A DNA stretch of 64,000 nt, from assembly GCF_018390575.1 (NCBI RefSeq), contig NZ_JAHBCJ010000003.1, positions 1 through 64,000 of the forward strand, given 5' to 3'. The position numbers were made by a program, and so were the translations under genes. Shown here in pieces: positions 8,561 to 17,990 of the stretch. The notes beneath the pieces are model-generated. The model ran no database searches. It saw nothing but the letters and a program-made list of their open reading frames with translations, and had not been told where the DNA came from. Position 1 is the stretch's first letter. Every line of letters starts with the position of its first letter. This stretch comes from Bhargavaea massiliensis (lineage in GTDB: Bacteria > Bacillota > Bacilli > Bacillales_A > Planococcaceae).

Positions 8561-10174
8561 ATGATGAAGACGCCGTTGCTCTTGAAGACGTTCGTGGACC
8601 GCGCGGAGCGGTATTTCCCGGACAAGGAGATCATCTCAAAGACCGCGACACAGACGCACCGCATCCCGTACCGCGAATTCGCGAAGCGCACCCGCAAGCT
8701 CGCGTCACTGCTGACTGCGCTCGGCATGGAGCGGGGGACGAAGGTCGGCTCATTTGCCTGGAACACGCACCGGCATCTGGAAGCCTACTTCGGCGTCCCG
8801 TGCGCCGGCGCGATCCTGCACATGATCAACATCCGTCTGTCGCCGGAACATATCGTCTATGTCATCAACCACGCGGAAGATGAGATTCTGCTTGTCGATG
8901 ATGACCTGTTCCCGCTGATCGAAAAGCTCGCGCCACAGTTCAAGACGGTCAGGCACATCGTCGTCATGTCGGATTCGGACAAGCTTCCGGACACCGCTCT
9001 GGAAAACGTCCATTCCTATGAGGCGCTCATGGCAAAAGCGTCGGACGACTTCGAGTTCCCGGATGATCTCGACGAAAACACGCCTGCCGGGATGTGCTAC
9101 ACAAGCGCCACGACCGGCAATCCGAAGGGCGTCGTCTACTCCCACCGCGGGCTCGTTTTGCACAGCTACGCGCTCGGGCTGGTGGACAGTATGGGAATTT
9201 CGGAGCGGGACATCGCGCTGTCGGTCGTTCCGATGTTCCACGCAAACGCATGGGGCATGCCGTTCGCCGGTGTTTTCTTCGGTACCACACAGGTACTTCC
9301 GGGGCCGGGCGGATTCAATCCGGAGGTCCTGCTTGACCTGATCGAGCAGGAAAAAGTCACGCTCACCGCCGGCGTGCCGACCATCTGGCTTGGCGTACTG
9401 AAGGCGCTCGAAAAGAAACCGCGCGACATCAGCTCACTCCGGGCCATCGTCTGCGGCGGCTCGGCATCGCCGAAGGGCCTGATCAGGGCGTTCGAGGAAA
9501 AGTACGGCATCCCGTTCATCGTCGGCTACGGCATGACCGAAACGTCTCCGCTCGTCAGCTTGTCAAACTACACGTCTTCCGTGGAAGACCGGCCGGCGGA
9601 AGAAAAGCTCGACCTTCGCGCGTCGCAGGGCATGACCATCGCAGGAATCGACACCCGTGTGGTCAACGAACAGGGCGAAGTGCCGTGGGACGGCAAGACG
9701 ATGGGCGAGCTGACCGTCCGCGGCCCGTGGATCGCGGACGAATACTACAAGGACGAGCGCACACAGGACGCCTTCCGCGACGGTTGGCTGTACACCGGCG
9801 ACATCGCCGTCATGACACCGGAAGGCTATATCAAAATCACCGACCGGACCAAGGACCTGATCAAGTCGGGCGGCGAGTGGATCTCCTCGGTCGACTTGGA
9901 AAACGCCCTCATGACCCATGAAGACGTCTTCGAAGCTGCCGTCATCGCCGTCCCGCACGAAAAGTGGCTCGAGCGCCCGCTCGCCTGCGTTGTCCTGAAA
10001 GACGGAATCGGCCGGACCGATGAGAAAAAGCAGGAGCTTCTCGACTACCTCGAAGGCCAATTCGCCAAATGGTGGGTCCCGGACAACGTCGTCTTCATCG
10101 ACGAAATCCCGAAAACCTCCGTCGGCAAGTTCCTCAAGGCGAAACTGCGCGAACAGCTGGGGCAGACGGTGTAA
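8561..10174 (+). CDS. Medium/long-chain acyl-CoA ligase
   Basis: 537-residue ANL-superfamily enzyme. The P-loop-like AMP motif is [18 protein letters not shown]; further signatures are the [11 protein letters not shown]5 motif, [36 protein letters not shown], and the catalytic Lys in the C-terminal [15 protein letters not shown]. It activates a carboxylic acid as acyl-AMP and then acyl-CoA, feeding the preceding dehydrogenase, SDR and thiolase. No signal peptide. RBS AAAAGGAG precedes two adjacent ATGs (8561 and 8564); I use the first. Likely the same catabolic unit, though array B lies in between. Confidence 0.92.
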   Translation: MMKTPLLLKTFVDRAERYFPDKEIISKTATQTHRIPYREFAKRTRKLASLLTALGMERGTKVGSFAWNTHRHLEAYFGVPCAGAILHMINIRLSPEHIVYVINHAEDEILLVDDDLFPLIEKLAPQFKTVRHIVVMSDSDKLPDTALENVHSYEALMAKASDDFEFPDDLDENTPAGMCYTSATTGNPKGVVYSHRGLVLHSYALGLVDSMGISERDIALSVVPMFHANAWGMPFAGVFFGTTQVLPGPGGFNPEVLLDLIEQEKVTLTAGVPTIWLGVLKALEKKPRDISSLRAIVCGGSASPKGLIRAFEEKYGIPFIVGYGMTETSPLVSLSNYTSSVEDRPAEEKLDLRASQGMTIAGIDTRVVNEQGEVPWDGKTMGELTVRGPWIADEYYKDERTQDAFRDGWLYTGDIAVMTPEGYIKITDRTKDLIKSGGEWISSVDLENALMTHEDVFEAAVIAVPHEKWLERPLACVVLKDGIGRTDEKKQELLDYLEGQFAKWWVPDNVVFIDEIPKTSVGKFLKAKLREQLGQTV

Positions 10175-10189
10175 AGGGAGGAATAATAA

Positions 10190-10603
10190 CTGGATACACA
10201 AGAATTTTTGCGAAAACTGAAATACACACTCGAAAAACAGATTGGTTGTTCCACCAAAACAACCGCATTAAAAGGCGCAGGCTTCACGTTTCGTAATCGC
10301 CATGGTTACAAATGGGGACAAGCAGATGCGCTGAAAAGGGGAAAGATCCGACTTGTCTTTGACTTAAAACCAGAGAGCTTGGATCTGGACGAGTTTAAGG
10401 AACGAACAAATCTCGATGAAACCCCTAAACGTACAACTACGCCCGGTTACAGACACAAGGCAGGGCCAGATATGGAACAACTTATTGTCTTCCTGGATGA
10501 GTCATATCTGCAGCAACGTCCGGTAGTGGCAGACAAGGTACTTGATTATGCAGAAGTCTTTGCAGGAGAGTCAGAGTTTAAGATCAAGTCTAGTGGTCCG
10601 TAA
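10190..10603 (+). CDS. Unknown protein, AT-rich gene, possible CTG start
   Basis: Soluble, charged 137-residue product if translation starts at CTG 10190, which lies seven bases after a strong GGGAGGA; the first conventional start in frame is TTG 10208 (131 residues) with no RBS. Codon use is AT-rich compared with the GC-rich genes on both sides, which suggests recent acquisition. No signal peptide, membrane segment or catalytic motif is evident; the middle (KRTTTPGYRHKAGPDMEQLI) looks like a flexible linker between two small domains. I do not recognise the family. A clear terminator follows at 10667. Confidence 0.55.
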   Translation: MDTQEFLRKLKYTLEKQIGCSTKTTALKGAGFTFRNRHGYKWGQADALKRGKIRLVFDLKPESLDLDEFKERTNLDETPKRTTTPGYRHKAGPDMEQLIVFLDESYLQQRPVVADKVLDYAEVFAGESEFKIKSSGP

Positions 10604-10666
10604 TACCAAGGAGCCAACGAAAACTCTCACCACTCTTAAACGCGGATATCTACTTAACCGAGGAAC

Positions 10667-10690
10667 AAAACCGGGCGATGCCCGGTTTTT
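10667..10690 (+). terminator. Rho-independent terminator
   Basis: CCGGGC, three-base loop, GCCCGG, then TTTTT, after the AT-rich orphan gene. Confidence 0.85.
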
Positions 10691-10750
10691 CCATTTCTTG
10701 AAAATGCAATCAGAGGAGGGGGTTGGTTTTTATTTTCTGTAGATTTCGTA

Positions 10751-10779
10751 TTGACCGCCTACTCTTATTCACTTATATT
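10751..10779 (+). promoter_or_regulatory. Sigma-A promoter of the YfcC-M20 operon
   Basis: TTGACC, 17-base spacer, TATATT; about 45 bases before the start of the YfcC gene. Confidence 0.65.
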
Positions 10780-10828
10780 TATACTTATTCAAAATTCGAC
10801 AGTCTTCGACCTCAAGGAGTGACAGCAC

Positions 10829-12247
10829 GTGGCCGACATCGCAGAAACCACTACCCGAAAAAAACGATTTAAATTCGAAGTTCCCCATCCATTTGCCATA
10901 CTATTCGCAGTTATCCTGCTGACGGCACTCAGTACCTACCTGATTCCTGCAGGCGAGTATGAACGTACGACAAACGAAGAAGGGCAGACCCTGGTCGTGG
11001 AAGGCTCCTATCAGCAGATTGAATCCAGCCCGGCCGGATTTATGGACATCTTCAAGGCGATCCATGCCGGCCTCACGACCAGCGCCGGTATCGTCTTCTT
11101 TATTTTCATCGTCGGCGGGGCGTTTAACGTCTTCAAGGAAACGAAAGCGATCGAAGGCGCATTCGGCTCCGTCTCCGGCAAGCTGGAGGGCAGGGAGATG
11201 CTGATGATCCCGGTGTTCATGATGTTCTTCGCCATCGGGGGCGCGACGATCGGCATGTTCGAAGAAGCCCTGCCGTTTATCCTGATCCTGGTGCCGCTCG
11301 CGATGATGATGGGCTTTGACTCCATGACCGGTGCCGCAGTGGTCATCGTCGGGGTTGCCACCGGGTTCACCGCAGCGTTCATGAACCCGTTCACGGTCGG
11401 CGTGGCACAGGGCATTGCCGAGCTCCCGACCTTCTCGGGCATGGGTCCGCGGATTTTCTTCTGGTTCTTCTATGTGACGGTATCAATCCTCTTCGTCATG
11501 CGCTATGCCGCCAAGGTAAAGAAGAACCCGGAGCTGAGCGTGACGTTTGAAGAAGACAAAAAACGCAATGTAGACAAGGCCGCCGTCATGGAGATGAAGC
11601 TGACCCGCAAACAGGGCATCACGCTCCTGATCCTGCTTGCCACATTCATCACCCTGGCATTCGGTGTCATCAAGTACGGCTGGTACATTCAGGAGATTTC
11701 CGCACTGTTCGTCATCATGGCGATCGTGATCGGCATCGTGAACCGAATGGGAATCAACGGGACGACGATGGCATTCGTCCGGGGATGCGAGGAGCTGATC
11801 GTAGGCGCCCTCGTCGTCGGGTTTGCCTACGGTGCCGTCACGCTTCTTGAAAACAGCAATACGATCGACACGATTCTCTACGGCATATCCGGACTCGTCT
11901 CGGAGCTGCCGACCGTGCTGGCCGCGGGTGCCATGTTTGTCGTCCAGGCGTTCATGAATCTCATCGTCGCATCCGGAAGCGGCCAGGCCGCATTGACGAT
12001 GCCGCTCATGACGCCGCTTGGCGATCTGCTTGGCGTCAGCCGCCAGACGGTGGTCCTCGCATTCCAGATGGGCGACGGCATCACGAACATCTTCTCACCG
12101 ACGAACGGGCTTTTGTTCGCGGCACTCGCCATGGCAGGTATTTCGATCACGAAATGGTTCAAGTGGATGGCTCCGCTGTTTGCCATCCAATTCGTCATGG
12201 CGATCATCATTGTCACGATCGCCCATCTGTTTATCTGGCCCGCTTGA
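10829..12247 (+). CDS. YfcC-family (DcuC-like) transporter
   Basis: 472-residue integral membrane protein with about 12 hydrophobic helices. It begins with a basic cytoplasmic leader (TTRKKRFKF) and the family pattern PHPFAILFAVILLTALSTYLIPAGEYER. The paired half-repeats end in MNPFTVGVAQGIAELP and VASGSGQAALTMPLMTPLGDLLGVSRQTVVLAFQMGDGITN. These secondary carriers (ArcD/YfcC type) move C4-dicarboxylates, amino acids or their derivatives. GTG start, nine bases after AAGGAG. Its partner is the amidohydrolase just downstream, so an N-acyl amino acid or a similar conjugate is a reasonable substrate. A second YfcC-M20 pair occurs at 28.2-30.8 kb. Confidence 0.85.
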   Translation: MADIAETTTRKKRFKFEVPHPFAILFAVILLTALSTYLIPAGEYERTTNEEGQTLVVEGSYQQIESSPAGFMDIFKAIHAGLTTSAGIVFFIFIVGGAFNVFKETKAIEGAFGSVSGKLEGREMLMIPVFMMFFAIGGATIGMFEEALPFILILVPLAMMMGFDSMTGAAVVIVGVATGFTAAFMNPFTVGVAQGIAELPTFSGMGPRIFFWFFYVTVSILFVMRYAAKVKKNPELSVTFEEDKKRNVDKAAVMEMKLTRKQGITLLILLATFITLAFGVIKYGWYIQEISALFVIMAIVIGIVNRMGINGTTMAFVRGCEELIVGALVVGFAYGAVTLLENSNTIDTILYGISGLVSELPTVLAAGAMFVVQAFMNLIVASGSGQAALTMPLMTPLGDLLGVSRQTVVLAFQMGDGITNIFSPTNGLLFAALAMAGISITKWFKWMAPLFAIQFVMAIIIVTIAHLFIWPA

Positions 12248-12298
12248 CATTGAAAAGCGGTGAGAACTATAGGAGTATATCAACGAGGAGTGAATCCA

Positions 12299-13510
12299 TT
12301 GATTAACCAATTATATGAACGTTACGAGCAGCTTCAGGAAGAGCTGGTCGCCATCCGCCGCGACCTTCATATGCATCCGGAAGTCGGACACACCGAGGAG
12401 CGGACACCGGCGTTTGTCGCCGAGTATCTCCGGAATCTCGGCATCGAGGTCCGCACGGGCGTCGGCGGCCGCGGGGTCGTCGGGACGCTCAAGGGCGGGA
12501 AGCCGGGACGGACGGTTGCCCTGCGGGCGGACTTTGACGCGCTGCCGATCCAGGATGAAAAAGAGGTCCCGTACAAGTCGACAGTGCCTGGCGTCATGCA
12601 CGCCTGCGGCCACGACCTCCATACGGCGACGCTGCTCGGTGTAGCCAAGGTGCTTTCCGAAGTCCGTGATGAGCTTTCCGGCACGGTCGTCTTCCTGCAC
12701 CAGCACGCGGAGGAGACGACGCCTGGGGGCGCTGACTTTATGATTCAGGACGGCTGCCTCGACGGGGTGGATGTGATTTACGGAGCGCACGTCATGTCTG
12801 ATGAGCCCCTCGGCACCGTCGGGGTGATGGAAGGCTACGCCTCTTCTGCCCAGGACGATTTTGAAATCACGATTTTGGGCAAAGGCGGCCATGGAGCGGC
12901 GCCGCACACGACGATCGATCCGCTCGTGACCGGCAGCCAGCTGGTCGTCAACTTCCAGCAGATCCTCAGCCGCCGCGTGAATCCGATGCGCTCGGGCGTC
13001 ATCACGGTCGGCTCGTTCCAGAGCGGTGAAGCGACAAATGTCATTCCGGACAAAGCGGTCCTGAAAGGCACGGTCCGAACCTATGATCCTGAAGTGCGCG
13101 ACCTGATTGAGGAAGCGATGGAACGGCTGACCAGGACGACGTGTGAAGGAAACGGTGCCGGCTATGAGTTCAGCCATGTCCGCGACTGCCCGTCGATTTA
13201 TAACGACGCGGAGGAAACAAAGCGGGTCGCCAAAGTGGCGGCTTCCATCTTCGGCGCTGAAAATGTCCGGTATGTCGAGCCGATGTCCGGCAGCGAAGAC
13301 TTCGCCTACTACACACAGCATGTGAAGGGCACCTACTTTATCGCAGGCGGGGGCAACCCGGAAATCGGCGCCGAGTACCCGCACCATCATCCGAAGTTCA
13401 ATGTCGACGAACGCTCGATCCAGTACATCGGAAAAACCTTTATCGGAGCCGTACTCGACTTTCTTGGGGATGCCGCTTTAGAAGAAAATAGCAAAGAGAT
13501 CCATGCATAA
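12299..13510 (+). CDS. M20 amidohydrolase (N-acyl amino acid/hippurate type)
   Basis: 403-residue M20D metallopeptidase. The metal-site motifs are RRDLHMHPEVGHTE, RADFDALPIQDE, GVMHACGHDLHTATLLG, HQHAEETTPGGADFMI (the catalytic Glu pair) and the C-terminal SGSEDFAYY. Members hydrolyse N-acyl, N-benzoyl or indole conjugates of amino acids in the cytoplasm. I chose TTG 12299, eight bases after CGAGGAG; GTG 12290 overlaps that RBS. It lies about 50 bases after the YfcC transporter and ends in a strong terminator, so the pair is one transport-and-hydrolysis unit. Confidence 0.87.
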   Translation: MINQLYERYEQLQEELVAIRRDLHMHPEVGHTEERTPAFVAEYLRNLGIEVRTGVGGRGVVGTLKGGKPGRTVALRADFDALPIQDEKEVPYKSTVPGVMHACGHDLHTATLLGVAKVLSEVRDELSGTVVFLHQHAEETTPGGADFMIQDGCLDGVDVIYGAHVMSDEPLGTVGVMEGYASSAQDDFEITILGKGGHGAAPHTTIDPLVTGSQLVVNFQQILSRRVNPMRSGVITVGSFQSGEATNVIPDKAVLKGTVRTYDPEVRDLIEEAMERLTRTTCEGNGAGYEFSHVRDCPSIYNDAEETKRVAKVAASIFGAENVRYVEPMSGSEDFAYYTQHVKGTYFIAGGGNPEIGAEYPHHHPKFNVDERSIQYIGKTFIGAVLDFLGDAALEENSKEIHA

Positions 13511-13513
13511 GGA

Positions 13514-13538
13514 ATCGGGCCCCGGCCCGATTTTTTTT
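13514..13538 (+). terminator. Rho-independent terminator
   Basis: ATCGGGCC/GGCCCGAT hairpin followed by a run of T, right after the M20 gene. Confidence 0.92.
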
Positions 13539-13602
13539 CGTATGGTTGAAATAATATTCTGAGGGGAACCAGTGGTACAATCAGGAAAAAGGGGGAATCG
13601 CC

Positions 13603-14907
13603 ATGCCGGCTGATATTTCAGGCAAGGATGCGGTGATGCGTGCGCTGACCGTCTACAACGACGGGTTCGCGCTGGTCAAGGAAACGAGGAAGCTGCCGGA
13701 GTTTCCGGCGGATGGGGTATTGCGTTATCTGGACGTCGCGCAGCGGATTGAGACGGAGTCGATTCTCGTAGAGGGGCTCGATATCCGGGAGATGAATTAC
13801 GAATATGACCTCGTGGACAAGAATAAATTGTTGGAGAAGTATATCGGGAAAGAGCTCACGATTATCGACCCGGAGTCCGGCAAACGGTCCCGTTACCGGC
13901 TTTTGAGCATCGCGAACGGGATGGTTGTGGAGGATCTGGAGACGGGCGAAATCGTCCTTGATCCGAAAGGGCAGGTCCGCCTGCCGGAGCTGCCGGGCGG
14001 GCTCATTTTGACGCCGGCGCTTGTCTGGCATGCGGAGCCGCCCGCTTCGGACGAGGCCCGCGTCAGCTATCTGACACAGGGGATGTCGTGGGAGACGGAC
14101 TATGTCATCGCGCTGCCCGCTGAATCGGGGGGCGAGGAGACGTTCAGTCTGACCGGCTGGATGACGCTCCGGAACGAGTCGGGGATGACGTACGAAGATG
14201 CGGTGCTCCGGGTGCTTGCCGGTGAGGTCCACCGGGCGGAAGAGCCGGAACCGTATGTGGTCTACAGCGCCATCCAGGAGCGCGGCATGCCGGAACCCGA
14301 ATCGTTCGCTGATTATCATCTTTATACGATCCCGGGCACCGTCACGATCAAGGACCGCCAGCAAAAGCAGGTCCGGCTGATCGGAGCGGAGGGGGCGAGG
14401 GGCCGCACCATCTATGAAGCGGGCCCGTATGACCGCAATCCGGCCATCTACTTTGATTTTGACAACACCGGAGAAGCCGGCCTCGGATTCCCGCTGCCGC
14501 AAGGGACGGTGAAGTTCTACCGGAACAACCCGGCAGACGGAACGGCGGAATTCGTGGGAGAAGACCGGATCGGGCACACCGCCAAGGGAGAGCGGGTCCG
14601 CCTCCGCCTCGGCAGCGCATTCGACATCACCGTGGATTCCGGGCGCACGGCCTCGAGAAAAGAGGGCCGTTACGACTTTGAATCCTACATGTACAACATC
14701 CGCAACGCAAAGGACGTACCAGTCACGGTCATCGTCCGGCACCCGGTCCATGATCGCCACTGGGACATCGCCGAGTCGGATCTTCCGGCGGAGCGGGAGT
14801 TCGGCGACGTCCTGATCCCCGTTACGGTGCCGGCAAATTCCGAGGAAACTGTCCATTTCACGCTCCGGATCGACCGGTCGATCACCATCGCCGGGGAAGA
14901 AGAATAA
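13603..14907 (+). CDS. DUF4139 domain protein
   Basis: 434-residue protein without signal peptide or membrane segment. The N-terminal part (TVYNDGFALVKETRKL) and the C-terminal beta-rich region (QGMSWETDYVIAL, GWMTLRNESGMTYEDAVLRVLAGEV, FDFDNTGEAGLGFPLPQGTVKFYR, ...YNIRNAKDVPVTVIVRHPV) fit the DUF4139 architecture, with a shorter DUF4140-like N-terminus than in mucoidy-inhibitor A homologues. The biochemical role of the family is not known to me. RBS AAAGGGGG precedes the ATG. The next gene is DedA, after 155 bases containing GC-rich dyads. Confidence 0.75.
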   Translation: MPADISGKDAVMRALTVYNDGFALVKETRKLPEFPADGVLRYLDVAQRIETESILVEGLDIREMNYEYDLVDKNKLLEKYIGKELTIIDPESGKRSRYRLLSIANGMVVEDLETGEIVLDPKGQVRLPELPGGLILTPALVWHAEPPASDEARVSYLTQGMSWETDYVIALPAESGGEETFSLTGWMTLRNESGMTYEDAVLRVLAGEVHRAEEPEPYVVYSAIQERGMPEPESFADYHLYTIPGTVTIKDRQQKQVRLIGAEGARGRTIYEAGPYDRNPAIYFDFDNTGEAGLGFPLPQGTVKFYRNNPADGTAEFVGEDRIGHTAKGERVRLRLGSAFDITVDSGRTASRKEGRYDFESYMYNIRNAKDVPVTVIVRHPVHDRHWDIAESDLPAEREFGDVLIPVTVPANSEETVHFTLRIDRSITIAGEEE

Positions 14908-15062
14908 CCGGGAACCTTCCATGGCCCGCTGCGTCTTTATGAACTCCGGAAGTGCGCCCCGCGCCGCCTGCAGGCCGTCCGGCCAAAGCGGCGCACGGCC
15001 CGTCTTCCCAAAAACAGGGTTGTCTAGTAAACTGTCTAAAGGCTAAAATTTGGAGGATACAG

Positions 15063-15674
15063 ATGGAGAATTGGATCACGGGCGTCATGGAGCAGTTCGG
15101 GTATGCCGGTGTGTTTGTGCTGATCATGCTGGAGAATGTGTTCCCGCCGATTCCGTCCGAGGTGATCCTGACGTTTGGCGGGTTCATGACGACGGCCAGT
15201 TCGCTCACGAAAATCGGGGTGATCGCGGCCGCGACGGCGGGTTCCGTCGCGGGCGCTGTTATTCTGTATGGCATCGGGCTGCTGCTTGATGTGGAGCGGC
15301 TCGGGAAGATCGTGGATCGCTGGGGCAGAGTGCTCCGCCTGACCCGCGACGACATCCATAAGGCGGATGCGTGGTTCGACAAGTACGGGCCGTGGACGGT
15401 GTTTTTCTGCCGGCTCGTGCCGCTGATCCGGAGCCTGATTTCGCTCCCGGCGGGGATGTCGAACATGAATTTCCTTTTGTTCCTCCTCCTCACGACACTC
15501 GGCAGCCTGATCTGGAATACCGTCCTCGTCTCGCTCGGAGCGGCTGTCGGGGACAACTGGGAAAGAATCGTAGAGTATATGGATGTTTATTCCAATGTCG
15601 CGTATGCGATCATCGCTGTGCTGGGGATTGCGGCAATCGTCTGGTACATCAACTTCAGAAGAAAGCGGGCTTAA
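15063..15674 (+). CDS. DedA-family membrane protein
   Basis: 203-residue DedA/SNARE-associated protein. Signature features are the re-entrant ENVFPPIPSEVIL near residue 22, the central FCRLVPLIRSLISLPAGMSNM, and three to four transmembrane helices. DedA proteins flip undecaprenyl phosphate (or phosphatidylethanolamine) across the membrane. The neighbour uppP makes undecaprenyl phosphate from the diphosphate, so the two genes plausibly serve lipid-carrier recycling together. ATG 15063 follows TTGGAGGA; the longer upstream reading is not supported by an RBS. Confidence 0.87.
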   Translation: MENWITGVMEQFGYAGVFVLIMLENVFPPIPSEVILTFGGFMTTASSLTKIGVIAAATAGSVAGAVILYGIGLLLDVERLGKIVDRWGRVLRLTRDDIHKADAWFDKYGPWTVFFCRLVPLIRSLISLPAGMSNMNFLLFLLLTTLGSLIWNTVLVSLGAAVGDNWERIVEYMDVYSNVAYAIIAVLGIAAIVWYINFRRKRA

Positions 15675-15680
15675 TGAAAT

Positions 15681-16511
15681 ATGGATTGGTTTGACCTGTT
15701 AAAAGCAATCATTTTGGGCTTCGTCGAAGGGATGACGGAGTTTGCGCCGGTTTCCTCGACCGGCCACCTGATCATCGTCGACGACATGTGGCTAAAGACG
15801 GAGGAGTTCCTCGGGAAGTACCCGGCGAACACGTTCAAGATCGTCATCCAGCTCGGATCGATCCTGGCCGTCGTCTTCGTATTCTGGAAGCGCCTGTTCA
15901 GCCTGATCGGGCTGTACCAGGTGGAAACGCGCGAAGGCGGAAGCACACGGTTCAACCTGATGCACGTCATCATCGGCATGCTGCCGGCGGTCGTGCTCGG
16001 CTTCGCATTCAAGGACTTTATCGACGACCACCTGTTCAGCGTGGAGACCGTCATCTGGGCGCTCGTCGCCGGAGCGATCCTCATGATCGCGGCCGATAAA
16101 TTCGGCCCGAAAACTCCGCGAGTCACGTCGCTTGACCAGCTGACATATAAACAGGCCTTCTCGATTGGCCTCGTCCAGTGCCTCTCGCTATGGCCGGGCT
16201 TCTCGCGCTCCGGCGCGACCATCTCCGGCGGCGTCCTGTTCGGACTGAACCATAAAACAGCCGCCGACTTCACCTTCATCATGGCCGTCCCGATCATGGC
16301 CGGCGCGAGCCTCGTCTCCGTCGTGAAAAACATGGACATGATGTCGATGGACTACCTGTCGTTCTACATCGTCGGCTTCGTGAGCGCGTTCGTCTTCGCC
16401 CTCCTGTCGATCAAATTCTTCCTCAAACTCATCGACCGCATCAAACTCACCCCATTCGCCATCTACCGCCTCGTCATCGCCGCGGTCCTGGCATGGATTG
16501 TGTGGATGTGA
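15681..16511 (+). CDS. uppP: Undecaprenyl-diphosphatase UppP/BacA
   Basis: 276-residue polytopic enzyme that dephosphorylates undecaprenyl diphosphate on the outer membrane face to recycle the cell-wall lipid carrier. The two BacA signatures are present: GFVEGMTEFAPVSSTGHLI (the E-x3-E motif) and LWPGFSRSGATISGG with the catalytic Arg and Ser. It has seven to eight helices. Six bases separate it from dedA, so the two are probably co-transcribed; its own RBS is poor, suggesting coupling. Such genes are often linked with bacitracin tolerance, and Bce/Lia modules occur elsewhere in the window. Confidence 0.95.
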   Translation: MDWFDLLKAIILGFVEGMTEFAPVSSTGHLIIVDDMWLKTEEFLGKYPANTFKIVIQLGSILAVVFVFWKRLFSLIGLYQVETREGGSTRFNLMHVIIGMLPAVVLGFAFKDFIDDHLFSVETVIWALVAGAILMIAADKFGPKTPRVTSLDQLTYKQAFSIGLVQCLSLWPGFSRSGATISGGVLFGLNHKTAADFTFIMAVPIMAGASLVSVVKNMDMMSMDYLSFYIVGFVSAFVFALLSIKFFLKLIDRIKLTPFAIYRLVIAAVLAWIVWM

Positions 16512-16521
16512 GGTGAATGTG

Positions 16522-16546
16522 AAAACCCCGCTTCGGCGGGGTTTTT
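16522..16546 (+). terminator. Rho-independent terminator
   Basis: AAAACCCCGC, TTCG loop, GCGGGGTTTTT, after uppP. Confidence 0.95.
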
Positions 16547-16561
16547 GTGTGGGCAGTGGCG

Positions 16562-16665
16562 TATCGAGACATTCAGGGGCGGTATCGAGACATTCAGGCG
16601 CGGTATTGAGACATTCATAGGTTGTATCGAGACATTCGCGGGCACTATCGAGACATTCACCACTC
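16562..16665. repeat. 21-bp tandem array C
   Basis: Five units at 16562, 16583, 16604, 16625 and 16646, exactly 21 bases apart, core TATCGAGACATTC (one unit has TATTGAG). The last unit overlaps the stop codon of the NERD gene on the minus strand. Read on the minus strand the core is GAATGTCTCGATA, the same as array F. Apparent ORFs through it (repeating NVSI or ECLDT) are by-products of the period. Confidence 0.95.
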
Positions 16666-17649
16666 AAAGAGATTAAGTTGTCGATAGTCGATCTCATAAT
16701 AAGTCGACCGGGCGTTCCCCTTTCTCATGAGCGGGAGCCGATTAAGCACCCGTACCCCGGTTCTCCTTGAGCACTGAAAAATCAAGCAGAATTGCTTTAC
16801 TGTAATGGTTTTGCTACGCAGCAGAAACCAGGTCAACAAGGTTTTTACATACGGATCTTTGATAACCAGCTCACAAGGGCGGCACGACCAAGTCATCTCG
16901 GACGTCTTATCAAGAAGGTTGCCGCAGTCGCACCTGGGGCCCCAGTCAAACTTTTCAGATTCAAACCCATATTTCCCGAACAGGGGAAACGGAATGTAGG
17001 GAGAAAGGCTTGAACGGATCGTGTTGGCCAGCACTTCCACTTCATGCACACTTATGACGGGGGTGAATTGCAAAGATTTTGCAATGAAACCACGCAATTC
17101 ACGGAGTTTGATGACCGGGAGCCCTTGTGGAATTGTTTCGATGATCGGATTGGTTGTGAAGACGACCGAACCGCCGATCGGAATGAAAAATCCCCTCATC
17201 CGGAGCCACGTTTCCAAGCTTGCCCGCTGGTCCTCGAATTGGGCGGCGGGACAGTCCATGGAAAGGATGATCTTGCCGTCCTCCACTTTCTCAAGTTGCG
17301 CAGGATTTCGGACGAAGCGCAAGCGGCCTGCAACTTGTTTGGTTTCAAAAATCAGAATGATGGCAGGCGTCAGGACTAGTGCATCCATCTGGATGGTTAC
17401 ACCCGGGATGATCTCTAAGCTGATGTCGGACAGAACCAAACAGTCATTCGGCAACCCAGATGAACGGATCACTTCCATAACCCGCTCCTCACCCGCCTGG
17501 CCGGCCTTGCGGTTTTTCTGCTGCGTCTCCAGTTCGTTCCGTTTCGGCTCCCAGACCGGAAGCAGGCATAGCAAGCGATCGTGTGCAAATACGTTCCAGT
17601 AAGTCGCCCCTTTTATCGTGATTTCCCCCACCGTCCCTCTTATTTTCAC
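16657..17649 (-). CDS. NERD-domain protein with zinc-ribbon-like C-terminus
   Basis: 330-residue cytoplasmic protein. Residues 50-165 form a nuclease-related domain: AGEERVMEVIR helix, then IQMDALVLTPAIILIFETKQVAG, where D...ETK (E-x-K) is the nuclease-like metal triad. Residues about 240-262 have CDCGNLL...WSCRPC, a four-Cys zinc-binding pattern. The C-terminus (SKTITVKQFCLIFQCSRRTGVRVL) looks like a small helix-turn-helix. Bacillus NERD proteins are poorly characterised DNA-related factors. The stop lies inside the last unit of array C. The start codon has only a weak RBS. Confidence 0.78.
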   Translation of the reverse strand: MKIRGTVGEITIKGATYWNVFAHDRLLCLLPVWEPKRNELETQQKNRKAGQAGEERVMEVIRSSGLPNDCLVLSDISLEIIPGVTIQMDALVLTPAIILIFETKQVAGRLRFVRNPAQLEKVEDGKIILSMDCPAAQFEDQRASLETWLRMRGFFIPIGGSVVFTTNPIIETIPQGLPVIKLRELRGFIAKSLQFTPVISVHEVEVLANTIRSSLSPYIPFPLFGKYGFESEKFDWGPRCDCGNLLDKTSEMTWSCRPCELVIKDPYVKTLLTWFLLRSKTITVKQFCLIFQCSRRTGVRVLNRLPLMRKGNARSTYYEIDYRQLNLFEW

Positions 17650-17990
17650 TCACCATACCACGGAATTTCCAAGCCTGAAAGAGGGGCGGAAACCGCTATG
17701 CGGCGAGGGTTTGGCCGTTTTTCAATTTTGCGCAGCTAAAGGAGTCCAGGATTCGATTTTGCCCATGTAAAATGAGCGGTTGGACCCATGCGATATTTAT
17801 TTCGAACTACGAAATGACTCGCCGATTCAGCCTATCGGATCACCCCGCCACCACTCCGTTCGGCACTTCTTTTCCCAACGATTCGACAGCGCTCTGTATC
17901 TATATGACTGAAAATTGGAACAAGTATTGAGCGATTCTGCGAACCTTGCTATGCTGGCGTTGAACTTATTTTGAAGGAGTGTGGGGATAG
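17650..17990. other. Divergent intergenic region
   Basis: The 340 bases between the NERD gene and the first carboxypeptidase hold a sigma-A-like promoter for the latter (17927-17955). I see no further gene, repeat or RNA motif. Confidence 0.6.
17927..17955 (+). promoter_or_regulatory. Probable sigma-A promoter of carboxypeptidase gene 1
   Basis: TTGAGC, 17-base spacer, TATGCT, 36 bases before the start codon. Confidence 0.5.

Noticed and set aside
12311-13390. 359-residue minus-strand ORF over the M20 gene
   Set aside because: Arg/Asp-rich antisense reading; the plus strand has all M20 metal motifs.
14930-15020. Possible structured leader before dedA
   Set aside because: GC-rich dyads (GCGCCGCC with GGCGGCGC-like partners) are present, but I could match no riboswitch class and no T-run.
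16562-16665. CRISPR array
   Set aside because: The 21-base period with short, drifting linkers leaves no room for unique spacers, and there are no cas genes nearby; the same holds for arrays A, B, D, E and F.
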